Part shown: positions 1 to 12,436 of the stretch, piece by piece
Layout: every line of letters begins with the position of its first letter
Position numbering within the stretch: the stretch's first letter is position 1
Source of the DNA: Elysia chlorotica
Lineage: Eukaryota; Mollusca; Gastropoda; Plakobranchidae
Reading direction: 5' to 3'
Length of the DNA: 64,000 nt
NCBI GenBank assembly: GCA_003991915.1
Contig: RQTK01000420.1
Coordinates: 207,863-271,862 of the forward strand
The notes under the pieces: generated by a model
Database searches by the model: none
Told to the model about the DNA's origin: nothing
Seen by the model: only the letters and a program-made list of their open reading frames with translations
Position numbers and translations under genes: made by a program

Positions 1-176
1 TGTTGTTAATGTTATTTTTGCTTTGTATCGCCGTTGTTGTTTTTTGCCGGGTGGGGGGTGCACTGTCGGTTTATTGTTGTTGTTTTTTTTGTTGTTGTTG
101 TTGTTTCTGCTGCTGCTGCTATTGTTTGATAAAAAAGGAAAAATTCCGCTCAACAAATCCTTCCAATTCCTCTCAG

Positions 177-3100
177 TGTGCCCCGCGGGGTCTTGGGGAA
201 CCAACTGCTCTCTTCTCTGCAGCTCGAGCTGTCAGAACCAGACATGTCACCCTGCAGACGGTTATTGCATCTGTGCGTATGGGGCGCCAGTGTTTGGGTG
301 TGATCCAGGTAAGGAGCAGTCATGTGAAAATAATGAGCTTTTTACGCATGTGATTCCACTAGGAGTTAAAGATCTTTGTTGAATGAAAGCTACGGGTTCT
401 TTTTAAGTTTTTTGTTTTGGACATATCATGCGCAAGCACGATTTAAAACATATTAATACAACTTGAAAAAATGAACGGCGAGAGAGCAAGAGGCTGACAG
501 AGATAAAATATTACGGACGGGTTGGGAAGAAGGATCATTGGCAGCAAAGGGAACGACCTGTATGTGCAATGTTAGGACAGAGAGATGTGGAGGAACATGA
601 TCACTAACGCCAACCGGCAGAGTACTCCATGATTGATTCATGATGTACACGAGACCCGTCTATGTAGAGATGCGTTCATTATCAAGAACAAGAACGTCCA
701 ATGACAGGCTTTCATTGCGAGTTCGCAAATACGCGCTATTATCATATTGGATCTATGAATTCAAGCGCGGGAATAGGAAGTACATAACGTGTATTCATAA
801 GCAGTAGAAAATGTGTCATATTTGCTTCCCCTAATTACAGATCTTTGTTTATAAATAATGTATGACTACGTTCCTCTCTAAGACGAGGTTTTCCAGTGAA
901 AGAGTTCGATTCCCGATTAGACCACTTTTCCTTAACTGTTTGAATCGGTACCAATATAACCTGGCCGACCACGCCATGGTATCCCGTTATGTGGTCCGGT
1001 AGTCAATATGATCCTCCTTGAAAACCTAGTTTAGATTAAATTCAGAGAAGCAGCGCTGGAGTTAGAGCAACAGCTTTTCGCACAGGCGGTTCGTGGTTCG
1101 AGTCCCGTTAGGGGAGACGCGTTTTTCCTTACTGGTCTTGATCAATTTAGCTAATAATATACATCTGAAAATTTACATAATTAGCTATTCAGTTGTCTTC
1201 TAAAATATTATATTATGCTCAATCAATCAATCTCGCTTTAGCACCAGGAGAATTTTCGCCCGAACAAAATGTTTTTTGGCTGGCTGTGGTCACCCTAAGT
1301 TTCTTCTCAGTCGTCACCCTCATCGGTTTAGGGTGAGTGTAACCGATTAATCAACATCTGTTCTGTTGGGGCGTCTATCGGTTTAAGCTTACCAATGTTT
1401 TTTTTATGCCCACACCAAAACCTCATGCTTCGTCTCACACTACAACCAATCTTGCAATGAATTGTCACGGTGTCGTCGAGCAAGGGCTTGTGCACCCCTG
1501 AAACCCTGATGGTGACAGTTACTAGCTCAGAATGATGGAATCCCGCTGGAACAGTAGGTGGCTAGGAGTCAGACCAGGAACAGTCCAAAGCGGCATCCAA
1601 AAAAAGGTCTCACCTCTCCTGCACCCACCCTCCACAAAAATTATGGTTAGAAATTTAAACTTGATGGAGGATATGACACAGTTCAGGCTGCCGACGACAG
1701 ACTAACCTCTTGGATTGACAGGCTAAATGTGGAGGTGTAGCCATACGATACTAGTATTTCTTAAACGTTCTAACGTCCTCCTCCCAGAAATACTAATCAA
1801 AACAAAGAGCAATGATCTAGACTTCCAAAAACAGAAGGCGAAGTCACCGAATCAAACGGGGTAGAAAGATGTTTGCAATTCAAGGGTAATAGTGATTATT
1901 TCTTTTAAATTTTAGTAGAAATAGATCAAAGTGAGAATCTTTATTAGAGAGTATTTTTTTGTAGGCCTGTAAACTTGATGGGCTAGAAATATCTCTGTGG
2001 GGCACTATTTTGGGCTATTTTAGAAAATTCGTAAAAAACGAAAGTGTTATTGTTTCGAAAAAAAAAAAAGGTGCGGAGCACTTTCAGTAAAATAGATTCT
2101 TTTTCTAGCTCACTTTCACTCTTACTGCAACTTTTAATCGCTCCATCCATTTCGAGCAAGTACTGTAGACATCTTTAAAGAGCGTTGATTGGATGCTGAA
2201 AAATACAATACTAGTGAGTTTCTTTCCTTTTTAGTTTTCTTTTTTTTACATTTTTCATGAACAATTTTAATGACACGGTTGTTGGCTTATCAAAAATATT
2301 GCTTCGATCATTCACTGCTGGTTTTCAAAGCTGCCCATGTACCTATGTGCTAATCACTATCGAAAAGGATCGACTATTTATTGTAAAGGTTCTGTATTTG
2401 CAAAACTGTATCAGTGCTGCTGAGTTTATCAACTTAAAAGAATATATATATATATATATATATATTAATATATTATATATATTGCATGATCATATAATAT
2501 TATATAACTCGACAATTTATAGAATAGCAGTAGTAGGCAAACCATGGACCTCTCAAATATTTCATAATAATTTCAGGGTTACCTGCGAAAGACCAAAGAA
2601 GAAAACATTGCTCAATGTGATTTTCAAAAGAAATTCATTAAAAAGTGATAACGCCAGTGGAATAATTGTGCCGAAAAAAAAGAGGGGCACGTCCGCTGGT
2701 AAGTTGCTTTTTGGCACCATGATGTGATATTCATTTAATGTCTGTTGTTTTCTTGATGGATTTTTTAGACTCAAGTAAGGAGGTTATGACTGTAATGCTG
2801 TTTAAAAAAAAAGCATCAGTGGAGAATATTGACACTTTTAAGAGAGACAAAAGCAACACTTCTTTTTAAGCAAAGGCCTAATGGAACTCATGAATGTGTA
2901 TATCGAATATGTAAATACTCTTGCAGATATAATTTAGTTGGCAATAAATATTCTTATTTTTTTCACGTGACGATAACTTTAGTTATGAAATTTATTTGTA
3001 TAGTTTGTATTTACTTGACAACTGTGGCAGTTTTCAGAAATGTCAATGCCAGTTTAGACATTACAGTTTAACTGTCGATGTATTTTTTTCACAGTTTTAT

Positions 3101-3180
3101 GTTTTATATATCATTAGTTTTGCATTGTGAAGCGCTTTGAGCCGGGTGTTAAAAACGTGGATGCTCTTGAGTTGGGGAGA

Positions 3181-3229
<49 letters not shown>

Positions 3230-3931
3230 AAAGAAATAAATGAGATAATGATGGAGAGAATGAAGAGAGCGAAAGTGAGAGAGTTGCCCAAAATAAAATG
3301 CTGGCAAAAGGTGTGGTACGTGTATAACAAAAGCTTAGAAAGAAAGCTTATATTTAAGGGCGATTGTTGTCTTCCTCCTCTAGGTCCAATGTTTGTGGTG
3401 CAGTCTGCTCAGACACGCGCTAGCGGCGTCCCAAGGAGATCGTACTTCCCCCTCCCTAAGAATGTTGAAAAAATGATGAAAGACCCGGCCGTTATCCGTG
3501 GTTTGGTCGAAGGCAAGGCCAGGTCCTCCAAATCCAGCGAGTCGCTGGAGCAGCAGAACATGAGATTCTCCGCAGGCTCCAACATTGGGCAGTACAAGTC
3601 CGGCGGCGTCATCGATCCCAGCAAAGCCAATCTGGCGATCCGGCTCGCCGAGGCAATGCCCGATTACAAGATCCAGATCGACCCGTCGGGGGACATGACG
3701 GTTACGCGCCGGAGGAAAGAGGAACAGATTCTGAACAAAGACTCCATCAAGAAGATCATCCTGCAGAAAGCGCAGAAGGCGCAGCAGAACGTGAGGAAGC
3801 AGTCGCAGAACCAGTCCAGTCAGGCGTCTGGGGAGGCTAGAAACAAGAAAACGCTCGGCTACTCGCGGGAATCGCTCAACAAGATTCTGGAAAGCAGATC
3901 GATGTCAAGCTCGCACGGCTCCAACTCTTAG
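177..3931 (+). CDS. EGF-module single-pass membrane protein, 3' part (4 exons)
   Basis: Four exons join in frame: 177-308, 1242-1332, 2577-2698 and 3384-3931 (stop TAG). Junction phases are 1, 2 and 1, and all donors and acceptors are GT/AG. The first exon is a phase 1-1 module with eight cysteines and the CPAGSWGTNC start typical of MEGF/scavenger-receptor-type EGF repeats. The second encodes a short linker and a hydrophobic segment (VFWLAVVTLSFFSVVTLIGL) that I read as the transmembrane helix. The last two encode a cytoplasmic tail: a lysine-rich stretch (PKKKRGTSAG), then about 180 residues rich in Ser, Lys and Gln, including LAIRLAEAMPDYKIQIDPSG. The start and most of the ectodomain lie left of the window. 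The layout suggests a MEGF10/draper-like receptor, but I do not recognise the tail and see no NPXY or ITAM motif. Membrane topology is inferred; the splice structure is well supported. Confidence 0.75.
455..645 (+). mobile_element. Non-LTR retrotransposon 3'-end relic
   Basis: Lies in the first intron of the EGF-module gene. The decayed translation starts KMNGERARG and ends DREMWRN, the pattern seen at the C-terminus of many RTE/jockey-like ORF2 proteins. A better preserved relative is at 32440-32640, and the two align along their length. In-frame stops show it is dead. Confidence 0.6.
880..1150 (+). mobile_element. Two partial tRNA-derived SINE copies
   Basis: Two adjacent fragments carry B-box-like cores (GAGTTCGATTCCCG near 901 and GGTTCGAGTCCCG near 1093). 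Each is followed by the same downstream block (TTCCTTAACTGTTTGAATCGG and a variant) found in the fuller SINE copies at 34752 and 48986. They lie within an intron. Neither folds convincingly as a full tRNA gene. Confidence 0.6.
3175..3228. repeat. (GA)n microsatellite
   Basis: Nearly pure GA dinucleotide run in the last intron of the EGF-module gene, about 150 bp before its terminal exon. Confidence 0.95.
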
Positions 3932-3965
3932 GTAAATATCACTCGTTGGTAGATATAATCACGAT

Positions 3966-4390
3966 ACTCTCAGTAAAACTTAAGTACCGATCCTCTTAAG
4001 AAGATCTTAAGTATAGGTCCTTTCAAGTCAAGTTTTAGTAGATATACTCTCTGGTAAAACGTTAGTATAGGTTCTCTCAAGTTAAACTTTAGTATAGGTT
4101 CTCTTCAAGTTAAACTTTTGTAGGCCTATAAGTCCTCCCAGGTTAACTTTATTTTATGTTCTCTCAGGTTAAATTTTAGTATAGGTCCTCTCAGGTTAAA
4201 CTTTAGTATATGTTCTCTCAGGTTAAACTTTAGTATATGTCTTTTGAGGTTAAACTTTTGTATAGGTCATGTCAGGTTAAACTTTAGTATAGGTCCTCTC
4301 AGGGTAAACTTTAGTATAGGTCATCTCAGGTTTAACTTTAGTAGAGGTCACCTCAGGTTAAACTTTAGTATAGGTCCTCTCAGGTGCAAT
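3966..4390 (+). repeat. 27-bp minisatellite in the 3' flank of the EGF-module gene
   Basis: About 15 diverged copies of a unit like CTCTCAGGTTAAACTTTAGT followed by ATAGGTC. It begins about 35 bp after the stop codon at 3931, so it probably lies in the 3' UTR or immediately downstream. Divergence is higher at the left edge. The apparent ORFs inside are translations of the repeat. Confidence 0.9.
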
Positions 4391-6040
4391 TTTTCAAGTA
4401 GCACAAATATGATGGCAACAAATTTGACATGAAAATTGCTAGGTTTGGTTGTTTGTTTGTTTTTCACATCAACGGTTATTTAAATAATGTGTAACTGCTA
4501 TAAATCTCATTTAACCACGCATCACAACCTTTCTTTTATTTGATTTCTGACAGGCACAAACGAACAGTATTCATACCGCTGTAAGAGGCACACTAGATCA
4601 TGCATTGGATCCATCGTTGCAAATTCATTTACACAACTAAGGTTATCTACTCTTTTGTGTCGATCGCAAGATTGAATCAGTTATAATAACAAGCAAACAA
4701 AAAACGTCCACAGGAAAGTCGCTGTGAAGACGTTAAACTTCGAATCGCGATTTGTGCAAAAGTAGCCTTTTCCTCAAACCTTTTTTGTTATCGTAAACAA
4801 AAATCGAGTTGTTTAGGTTTTTCATTTAATCGTCAGCTCAGTTTTAAAGTGGTCCATCTCACTTCTAGAACATTGATAGCATTTATTTTAGAAACGCAAT
4901 TGGTCATTTCAGTATTATATACATCTAGGGTAGAATTCACAAATATTACGTCTCATCGTAAGCCTTCTTATTTTATTATTGTTACGGCGAGACGTAAGGT
5001 ACGTCGTGTTTGTGCCTCCTACCGGATATTTTCCTTCTTTTTTTTTTTTTTTGTATATCAAAAAGAGATGGTCCATTTCAATTGAGGTGACGAAATAATA
5101 TTCTGTACCCTAGATGATAATGTGCCAATTAGAAGAGGATACCAGCAAGAATGATCCGCCATCGCTCAGCAAAAAGAAAAACAAAAACTTTGCTTTTTGC
5201 CATAAGAACCAATGTTGTTTATTTACCGCGTTACATTCTTATGTTGTAACAAATATTTTTCCCAAAGTTGTGGCAAATAAAATGTTTCGGAAATTTTCGT
5301 GCTGTAAAAGGTAAATCATAATCTCCCTGCTAGTTATAGCAGTAATATTGAGGTTTGTTCGATGTCTATAATTATTCTAAACGTCTTTTGTCAAATACTA
5401 GGCTGGGCTATCTCACGCCTCAAGATTTTATAGGCTTTGAGATCTGAAAGGCGATTGCTAGCGACATAAACACGCTCCTTAGCAATGGGGTTTTGTGACT
5501 GCTCGTTGGTTCCGTGAGTTTAAAATAGAGCTATGATTGGTCGCCGGTGAAGATTCCCTTACCTGTCTTTTTCGTTTTCCATATGTGCCTTTTTATCTCA
5601 AAGTCTCTTTTATTTGCAGCCACTCAGAGACAGGGCGATAGTATCACACTTCAGTATAGGCTACACGTACACAGCAAGAGAACGATGCGATCGGGTTTTA
5701 ATTTTAACTCGTGATTTTTTCGATTGCAATTCGCCATTAAACTCCAGGTTGATTATTTTTAGTTGAAAATTAATACTTAATATTACCTATTATTATCCAT
5801 TTTCTCCCAATAAAAGTTTTAAAACTTAATAAACAAAAATTTCAACAATTTGTTTGTCATTTTTCCTCTTTCAAAAAAAAATGGCGGAAGATAAATATAC
5901 ATGTATGTATTTAAAATGTAACAAGTCGCGCATATAGGAGACAATGATAACAGAAAAGCCAAATCAAAAGTGCATTAAACTCTATTTTTTTGTACAGCTT
6001 TGGGGAGTGGCTTGATAAGTATCTGCATTATAATCACTGT
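4391..6040. other. No gene recognised
   Basis: AT-rich sequence downstream of the EGF-module gene. The short ORFs near 4849-5314 have no recognisable domain, splice context or conserved motif. Candidate AATAAA signals occur near 5276 and 5811 but are too far from the stop at 3931 to assign. Confidence 0.6.
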
Positions 6041-6045
6041 CGCTA

Positions 6046-6150
6046 CACCAGGACACGTAAAATTGCCAGACGTCAGTCTTGGGGCTCGTCTACCATATAG
6101 CCTATTAGTGTGTAATGCAGACGTTGGACGTTAAGCAACCAATTTAACGT
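6046..6150 (+). mobile_element. SINE tail copy
   Basis: Matches the 3' module of the window's SINE family: GACACGTAAAATTGCCAGACGT and GTCAGTCTTGGGGC, then the terminal GACGTTGGACGTTAAGCAACC. The tRNA-like head is missing. Confidence 0.7.
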
Positions 6151-6689
6151 GACACCAGGGCAGTTTCCAATTCATGTTCTAGTCCGAAGCAAGGATGGCG
6201 CTCAAAATGTAGTTTGATAGAACGTTGGGCCTTATGCAAACTATTTTTACCCTTTTCTGTTCTTGTTATCGTTATGACAATTTAAAAATCATACCACCTA
6301 AACACACAAAAATAATACCAAAAAAGTTTAAACCAAGAATTTAAACTTGGTCCGACACCAAGGCGTGCAACATATTTTTAAAAATCAATGTCACCTCTGA
6401 CATTATAAATTGCGTAGAATCAGTAACGAAGTGAATCGGATATGCAAAGTAGCTCAATCGATAGTGCCCTTGATTTACACAAGCAAGAGTACCATTTTTG
6501 TTGGTTGTGTGTGTGGTTTTTTTTGTTGTTTTGTTTATTTTTCTTAATAAATCGGCCTTAATTATTGTTGGTGTCTTGACTATTTCTCTCATGCCCGCGC
6601 TGGTGGGCGCAATTATGCAAAACTAAACATTACAATTGATTTGATTGTCGTCTGAATACATCACCAGTCTCTTATATGCAATTATAATA

Positions 6690-7398
6690 ATTATGTTTAG
6701 CTTAATCAGCAATTTAATTATATATACGTCGATCGTAGTACGCTGCATCATAAATTACAGTCCTACTGAAAACCGCTGCATTTTTTTAGTTTTTGTCTAG
6801 ACCACAGGACTAGTTGAAGCCTGACCAAGATCGTCGCCAGTAAAGGCTATCTTTGATTAGTTTTAAGCCCATTGAGTTTTTCGAAAAATCTTGAAGTTAG
6901 ACGGAGACTAGACGGGAGCACCAGTTTCGCACCGGCGAAAATTCGAACCGCAAATTTCCTGCTCGCCAGTCCAGAGCACAAGCTGGGTGAGCTGTGATCG
7001 CCAAGAAGAAAAAAAAAGCATACTAAGCAAATAATTTATTAAGGATAGACCCAAGTGTTTTGCAATCTAATTCTGAAATTAGGTCAAGATGCTGAAGTGT
7101 GTGCAATTCAGTTTATCAAAGGCTTGTCACAGTGTCAACCCACGGTCAGGGCGAAGAGAAGTTGGTGGTTGTGGGAAAATGTTTAGCTTAATCAGCAATT
7201 TAATTATATATACGTCGATCGTGGTACGCTGCATCATAAATTACAGTCCTACTGAAAACCGCTGCATTTTTTAGTTTTTGTCTAGACCAGTACAAGCCTG
7301 GCCAAGGTCAAGATGTTGAAGTGTGCGCAATTCAGTTTACCAAAGGCTTGTCATAGTGTCACCCCACGGTCGAAGAAAAGTGGGTGGTTGTGGGAAAT
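6690..7398 (+). repeat. Interspersed A-B-A-B direct repeat
   Basis: Module A (TTAGCTTAATCAGCAATTTA onward) occurs at about 6690-6830 and again at 7178-7310. Module B (AAGATGCTGAAGTGTGTGCA onward) occurs at about 7086-7178 and 7311-7398. Copies are roughly 93-97% identical by eye. The insert between the first A and first B (about 6900-7000) contains a TTCGAACC-type B box, best read on the minus strand. This looks like a partial tandem duplication of an unclassified repeat; no coding potential is seen. Confidence 0.7.
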
Positions 7399-7926
7399 GG
7401 ACTCTTGCGCATACCTCTTTATAATTATTTTTGTGCGTTTTTAATGTCAATGTTCTCTAGTGATGACAAAATGACTTCTGTGCCCTCAATAAAACTAAAA
7501 ATATACCGATAGCTTCTACATGTATTATTATATTATTAGTATTCGTTGAACGTATATCGACAAACATTAAAAGTAACATAAATCGGATAGGTATTTAAGT
7601 TATTTTCCTTATTGTCGTTGTCTCCCTATATATGAGCAATAAAGTAAATAGCAGTAGGACAATTCCCACTATTGGATTATAAATATGTGCTTGTGAGAGA
7701 TTTCATCTATTTTTAAAGTGGTTAAGATAAACGGTCAAGAAAAGGTAGTACGCGCTATATCTCCAGTCCTGAAGGCTAAGCGATTTATCTCAGCATTTTC
7801 CATAGCGTGTCTACGTAGAATGTGTGTTTCTTATCAGCTTTATGACTTACGTCTAATACTCGCAAAGGGTGTGGGACACCTTTGTTCAATTTGATATCTC
7901 TCTTTCTTTTTCTATCTGTATCTTTG

Positions 7927-8083
<157 letters not shown>

Positions 8084-8327
8084 CTGATTTTTGAAGGTCA
8101 GTAAAATAAGCAACTGAACCAAACAATGGTTGTAGTCTTTTTAATGCTCTTTATCATAAGTGTAATACTTGTATATATTTCATTAAATTCTAGGTTTACT
8201 CTTTCTTGCGTCTCGGTAAAGAAAATAACTGTGTGTTTGTTATAATCGTGGTTTTGTTCTGTTGGTTTTTTTAACCTTCTCACTAGCTTTCGCTGTCCCC
8301 TTTGTTGTTGTTGTTTGTTTTTTCCAG

Positions 8328-8920
8328 TAGACCTCGAATACAACAAACTCGGACTCAAAAGAATAACCTACATTCAATGAACACCTAATTAAGATAACTT
8401 TGATCAAATGAACTTATCTCATACCCATCCTCGGATCCAACGACCAGGCTAACAAATTTGCATACCAGACACTAAATCTAGTTTAACATTAGACTACCAA
8501 AGATCTGTCAGTTCTTCCCTCAAGGATAACACTTCTAGTGCTATAATAAGCCAAGGATGACATCATACAGGGCCTAGTAATAATAGTACATGTAGTGCAG
8601 TAGAATAATGAAAACGAAGAGCAGCAAGATTAGAGGTAGAGCCGACAGACGACCGCCGAGCATGGTCAAAGCGAAAAAGCCGCCAGTAATAACATTGGAT
8701 GAACGTGTGTATAAGTGTTGTACGTGTTGAACTTTGGGAAATAAGAGTTAAAGGGAAAGCTGTGTCGAACTGAGTGTGCCCATGGCTAAACACCATCTAG
8801 GTTTAATCACGTATTATGTAGGTACTACAGAGCAATACGTGGCTTCAATGGACCTTGCATCCAACGAACTATTGAGAATAAACAAGTTGGTTCGTTGAGT
8901 CCGAGGTGTATAACACAAAC
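8328..8920. mobile_element. Possible DNA-transposon-derived repeat with inverted ends
   Basis: The left end contains CTCGGACTCAAAAGAA and the right end contains the inverted form TTCGTTGAGTCCGAGG, about 590 bp apart. Sequences of this kind flank pogo/Tc1-like elements in invertebrates. I could not fix exact termini or a target duplication, and no transposase is visible. Confidence 0.35.
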
Positions 8921-9729
8921 AAGTCTACGACAGTCTTTATAACCAGATACAAATAGCCAATGGGCCAACCGTAACATGACCTATAGAACGTGCCGCAAGG
9001 GAAATTTACCGTGAGCTATTTCTATACTTCAATAAGCAAACAAAGAAATACCCCCATAATAACGTAAAGCCGTGGCTACTTTACTTTGTCAATATTCCAT
9101 TACGTGGCCAAGCTAAAGGGACATGTCGATAACCTCAAAGCACCGTTTCTCGGAGACAGTATCCATTTTATCTTTATCCTGTGAAAGTGTCGGGCACATA
9201 ATCTGAATTTATAAAACCGATTATAAAATGTAACCCTACTCGTTTTTCGATACAGTAAAACCGGATCAATTTTTTTTACTACTTTTAACCCAAGAGAATA
9301 AACAAAAACGTTTATATGTTCACATTTGGATATGGTACACAGTAAATTAAGAATTATTGCTGTTGGGTTTTCTCCATAAAAAAATTCACCTGCAAACTCA
9401 AATGCAATATTATTTCTCAATCTAATTGAAGGCCTACATCGTTGAGGCGTAGAAATGGATAGGAACCTGAATAAGAAAGGCTTCAAGCAGCAGTGTATCT
9501 AAAGACCTTCTGCTCTATTGTATCCCCTCAGGTACATCATCTCACGATGCGTTAGGAAGGTCGCACACGACAGTTTCATTTATGTACATGTCGTTCTTTG
9601 TAAAAAAAAAAAAAATTAAAAAAAGATGTTTTTTAATAATAAGATTTCTAATTTGTTTGAAATGGAGCTTATTCGTTTCCCAATTAGTCATAAATCCACT
9701 GTCTCTGTGCAGAGAGACAAAAAACACAT

Positions 9730-9815
9730 CTCTCTCTCTATCTATCTATCTAACTCTCTCCCTCCCTCCTATACCTTTCGATCCATCTATCTCTATCTAT
9801 CTAATCATCTTCATA
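9730..9815. repeat. CT/CTAT-rich simple repeat
   Basis: Imperfect CTCT and CTAT tracts. No gene context. Confidence 0.85.
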
Positions 9816-10002
9816 TCTATCAAGCCAACAAGCTGTTTCAATCTCTTTGTTTAAAAAAAATTATCCAGTATTAGGCTTTTTATGTACCCAATATTGCTTA
9901 ATTGCGTTTGTCTTTTTCTGTTACGCGTTTGCTTTTTTAGTCCGTTAGTGTGATTTGTAACTTGCAATCTAGTCAGGATGAAGTTTCCTCGTAGATCAAA
10001 GT

Positions 10003-10175
10003 TGAATTGGTTTAACGTCCAACGTAAGCACTGTATAGGCTATATTTTGAACGGGGCCCAAGACTGACGTCTGACAATTTTAGATGCTGCCACATACGAG
10101 ACAGGGAGGGGATACCTGTCTTAGCCGGTCACATTATACTAACAGTGACAGCGACCCAACCAGTTACGAAGATCT
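10003..10175 (-). mobile_element. SINE copy lacking the head, reverse orientation
   Basis: Begins with TTGGTTTAACGTCCAACGTA, then GGGGCCCAAGACTGACGTCT, then a GAGACAGG / CTGTCTTAGCCGGTCACATT block. This is the reverse complement of the 3' two thirds of the SINE seen at 34752 and 48986. Confidence 0.7.
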
Positions 10176-12087
10176 GAGTTTAAAAAGTTGCGATTGAAAT
10201 TTCGTTGTACATTAACACAGTGTGGTGGGTCTTTAACACCTTTAGCCTTCTAGCAATTGATACTATTACTAAGCCCGTAATGTATTGAAGGTTGCAGTCA
10301 AAATTGTCGAACGACGCAGAGTGTATGTTGATATTGCCATCAGTTTTGTCGCATACTGTATTAATAAATTTATCCTGTCGCGATCACTGGGTGTTTTGAT
10401 TCATTTATCATAATCTGTTAACCCAACGTCCAATGTCAATCCACTGACATTTAATTTAAGGGGAAAACAAAATAATTATTTCAAAAACAAAATAATTATT
10501 TCAAAATCCGGAATATACAAATAATTATGTAGTCGATTCCGATCCGATAAATGTACTATTTCCGAATATTGAAGCGTATTCATCCATACAAGTGGCTGAA
10601 ACCGATTAAACTGAAGACGGAAGTTAACATGCATTGAATAAATATTATAACGTATAAATTTATGCTCCACGCCCCGCGAACCCTACTAAACTTACATAAG
10701 CTTATCGTACTTTCCGAGTGGTGTGACTACTTATCAGTTACAACAAAAATTAAATGACACACCAGGTTATCGAATGAACGGTTAATTTCACTGTTTAATC
10801 ACATGGGGCCATAAGGACAGCATCGTGGTAGCTTATGACTCGTCACAAGCCTTCTCATTTTCATATTCTTATGATGACTAAGTTTTCACAAAGTTGTACC
10901 TAGAACCCATGATCTTAGCGTAAATTTTTCTTCTTACAATCATGAAAGATGTTACGTTGTTCAATTCTTGATCCCCCTAATATAAAAAAATAGAAACTTC
11001 CCTCTTTTACTTTTGTTCACATCTGTTTTATTTTTGTTTAAAATGCGATGGTACTTTTGCCAAATTGACTATGCTTAATCATTAAATCTAACAATAAGGT
11101 TTGATTCTGTTTTGTCTCTCCCTCCGTATCAAAGTTAACAGTTGTTAAAGTGCATACATGTATCACTTTCAGTTTACGCCTTCCTTTCCCTTTTAACACA
11201 GGATTAGAAGGATACACATTATGTTATAGTGCTCCTCAACTTCTATTTTTATTTTTCATTCCTGAAGGTAATGCTTGCAGCATACAGCAGAAACTCTTAA
11301 CCACTTATGTATTGGAAGTAAGATCTACATGTTATTTCAACTTGGTTAACTAAGTTCCGGTATTTGTAATTTCACCTACATGCACTCTTTACTTACCAGC
11401 AAAAAATGTTGGCATTGTGGCTTTGGGTTTAAAAATTTCATGTCACGTAGATTCTTTAGTTAAAATGCCAATATGCTGTAGCAATTATCTCATTCATGTA
11501 AGAAATTGCATATAACTTTTACTTAGAATTTAGAGCATGCTAGGCTTGTTGTTTCATTATTTCCAATCCTGATCTAAAGTCCTTTGGCAGTTGTTTCTTT
11601 TTCTTTGTTATTTTAATATACCTTCAAGTGCATCATAAACAGAATATCGTTAAGGGGCTTTTATATCTGCCAATTAAATTGATGAGATCTCTCCCTACCA
11701 TAAAAAACTTACATGCAATGGACTTTTACTAAATAGTATTTTTCCAAGAAATTTCATTTCTTTGAAAAGAGGAAAAAAAATAGGTTTAGAAAAACTTCAT
11801 AGAGCAACTTTCTCTCTCACTAGCTCATCAATGAGTATTTCTTTAAGTTTAATATTGAACTATAGTAAGCGCATCTTCATTATGAATCACCAGTTCGACA
11901 GCTGCATATGATATACTGCCATTTTTTATAAGTACAAATTTTGCAGCCGCAGAACTGTTTTGTTCTTTCTCCTTCAGGTTTTTGTTGCAGATAGAACGAA
12001 GCATTTCTGAACCAAATATTTCATGTTAAAAGCCTATCAGTATCACAGGACAGAAAAGACTCACCAGTCAAGTTTACAATAAACAAG
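10176..12087. other. No gene recognised
   Basis: AT-rich sequence between the SINE copy and the probable 3' end of SF3B2. I see no domain-bearing ORF, RNA gene or classified repeat. A directly repeated AACAAAATAATTATTTC motif occurs near 10467-10503. Confidence 0.6.
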
Positions 12088-12093
12088 TTTTAA
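12088..12093 (-). terminator. Candidate poly(A) signal for SF3B2
   Basis: TTTAAT on the + strand reads ATTAAA on the minus strand, about 345 bp downstream of the SF3B2 stop codon. No closer AATAAA was seen. Assignment is tentative. Confidence 0.3.
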
Positions 12094-12436
12094 TCATTTT
12101 TCCACAAATATACAACATTATGCATATAAAAAAAGCAATTTAACTGTCCTATTTCTCTTAACCCAGTACCCATAGTTTCTCACATTCTTATTCTCAAATG
12201 CACATGTAAGTAGATGCATATCTTTGCAGTCTCTCTCTCTCATTAAGGAATTGCCTTTTGTTGTTTAGATGCATTCACACTATTTGCGGATGAAATCGAA
12301 GAGAAAAAAAAAGGTTAAAAATTAAAACAAAGCACTAATGAACAAAAAATGGCTTATCTTTACTGATAATGTAGAGTGGCAACAATATCATGACATATTT
12401 CAAATTTAAAAAATAAAAAAATAAAAATAACAGGAG

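Noticed and set aside
1031..1130. Genuine tRNA gene
   Set aside because: A B-box-like word is present but no complete cloverleaf can be paired, and the downstream block is shared with the SINE family.
2257..2727. 156-codon ORF as a standalone gene
   Set aside because: Only 2577-2698 is exonic by splice phase; the rest is intron with a TA repeat.
3137..3383. N-terminal extension of the 264-codon ORF ending at 3931
   Set aside because: This part crosses a GA microsatellite. The phase-matched acceptor at 3383 shows that only 3384 onward is exon.
3966..4390. CRISPR-like array
   Set aside because: Repeat units are contiguous with no unique spacers, and the host is a eukaryote; it is a minisatellite.
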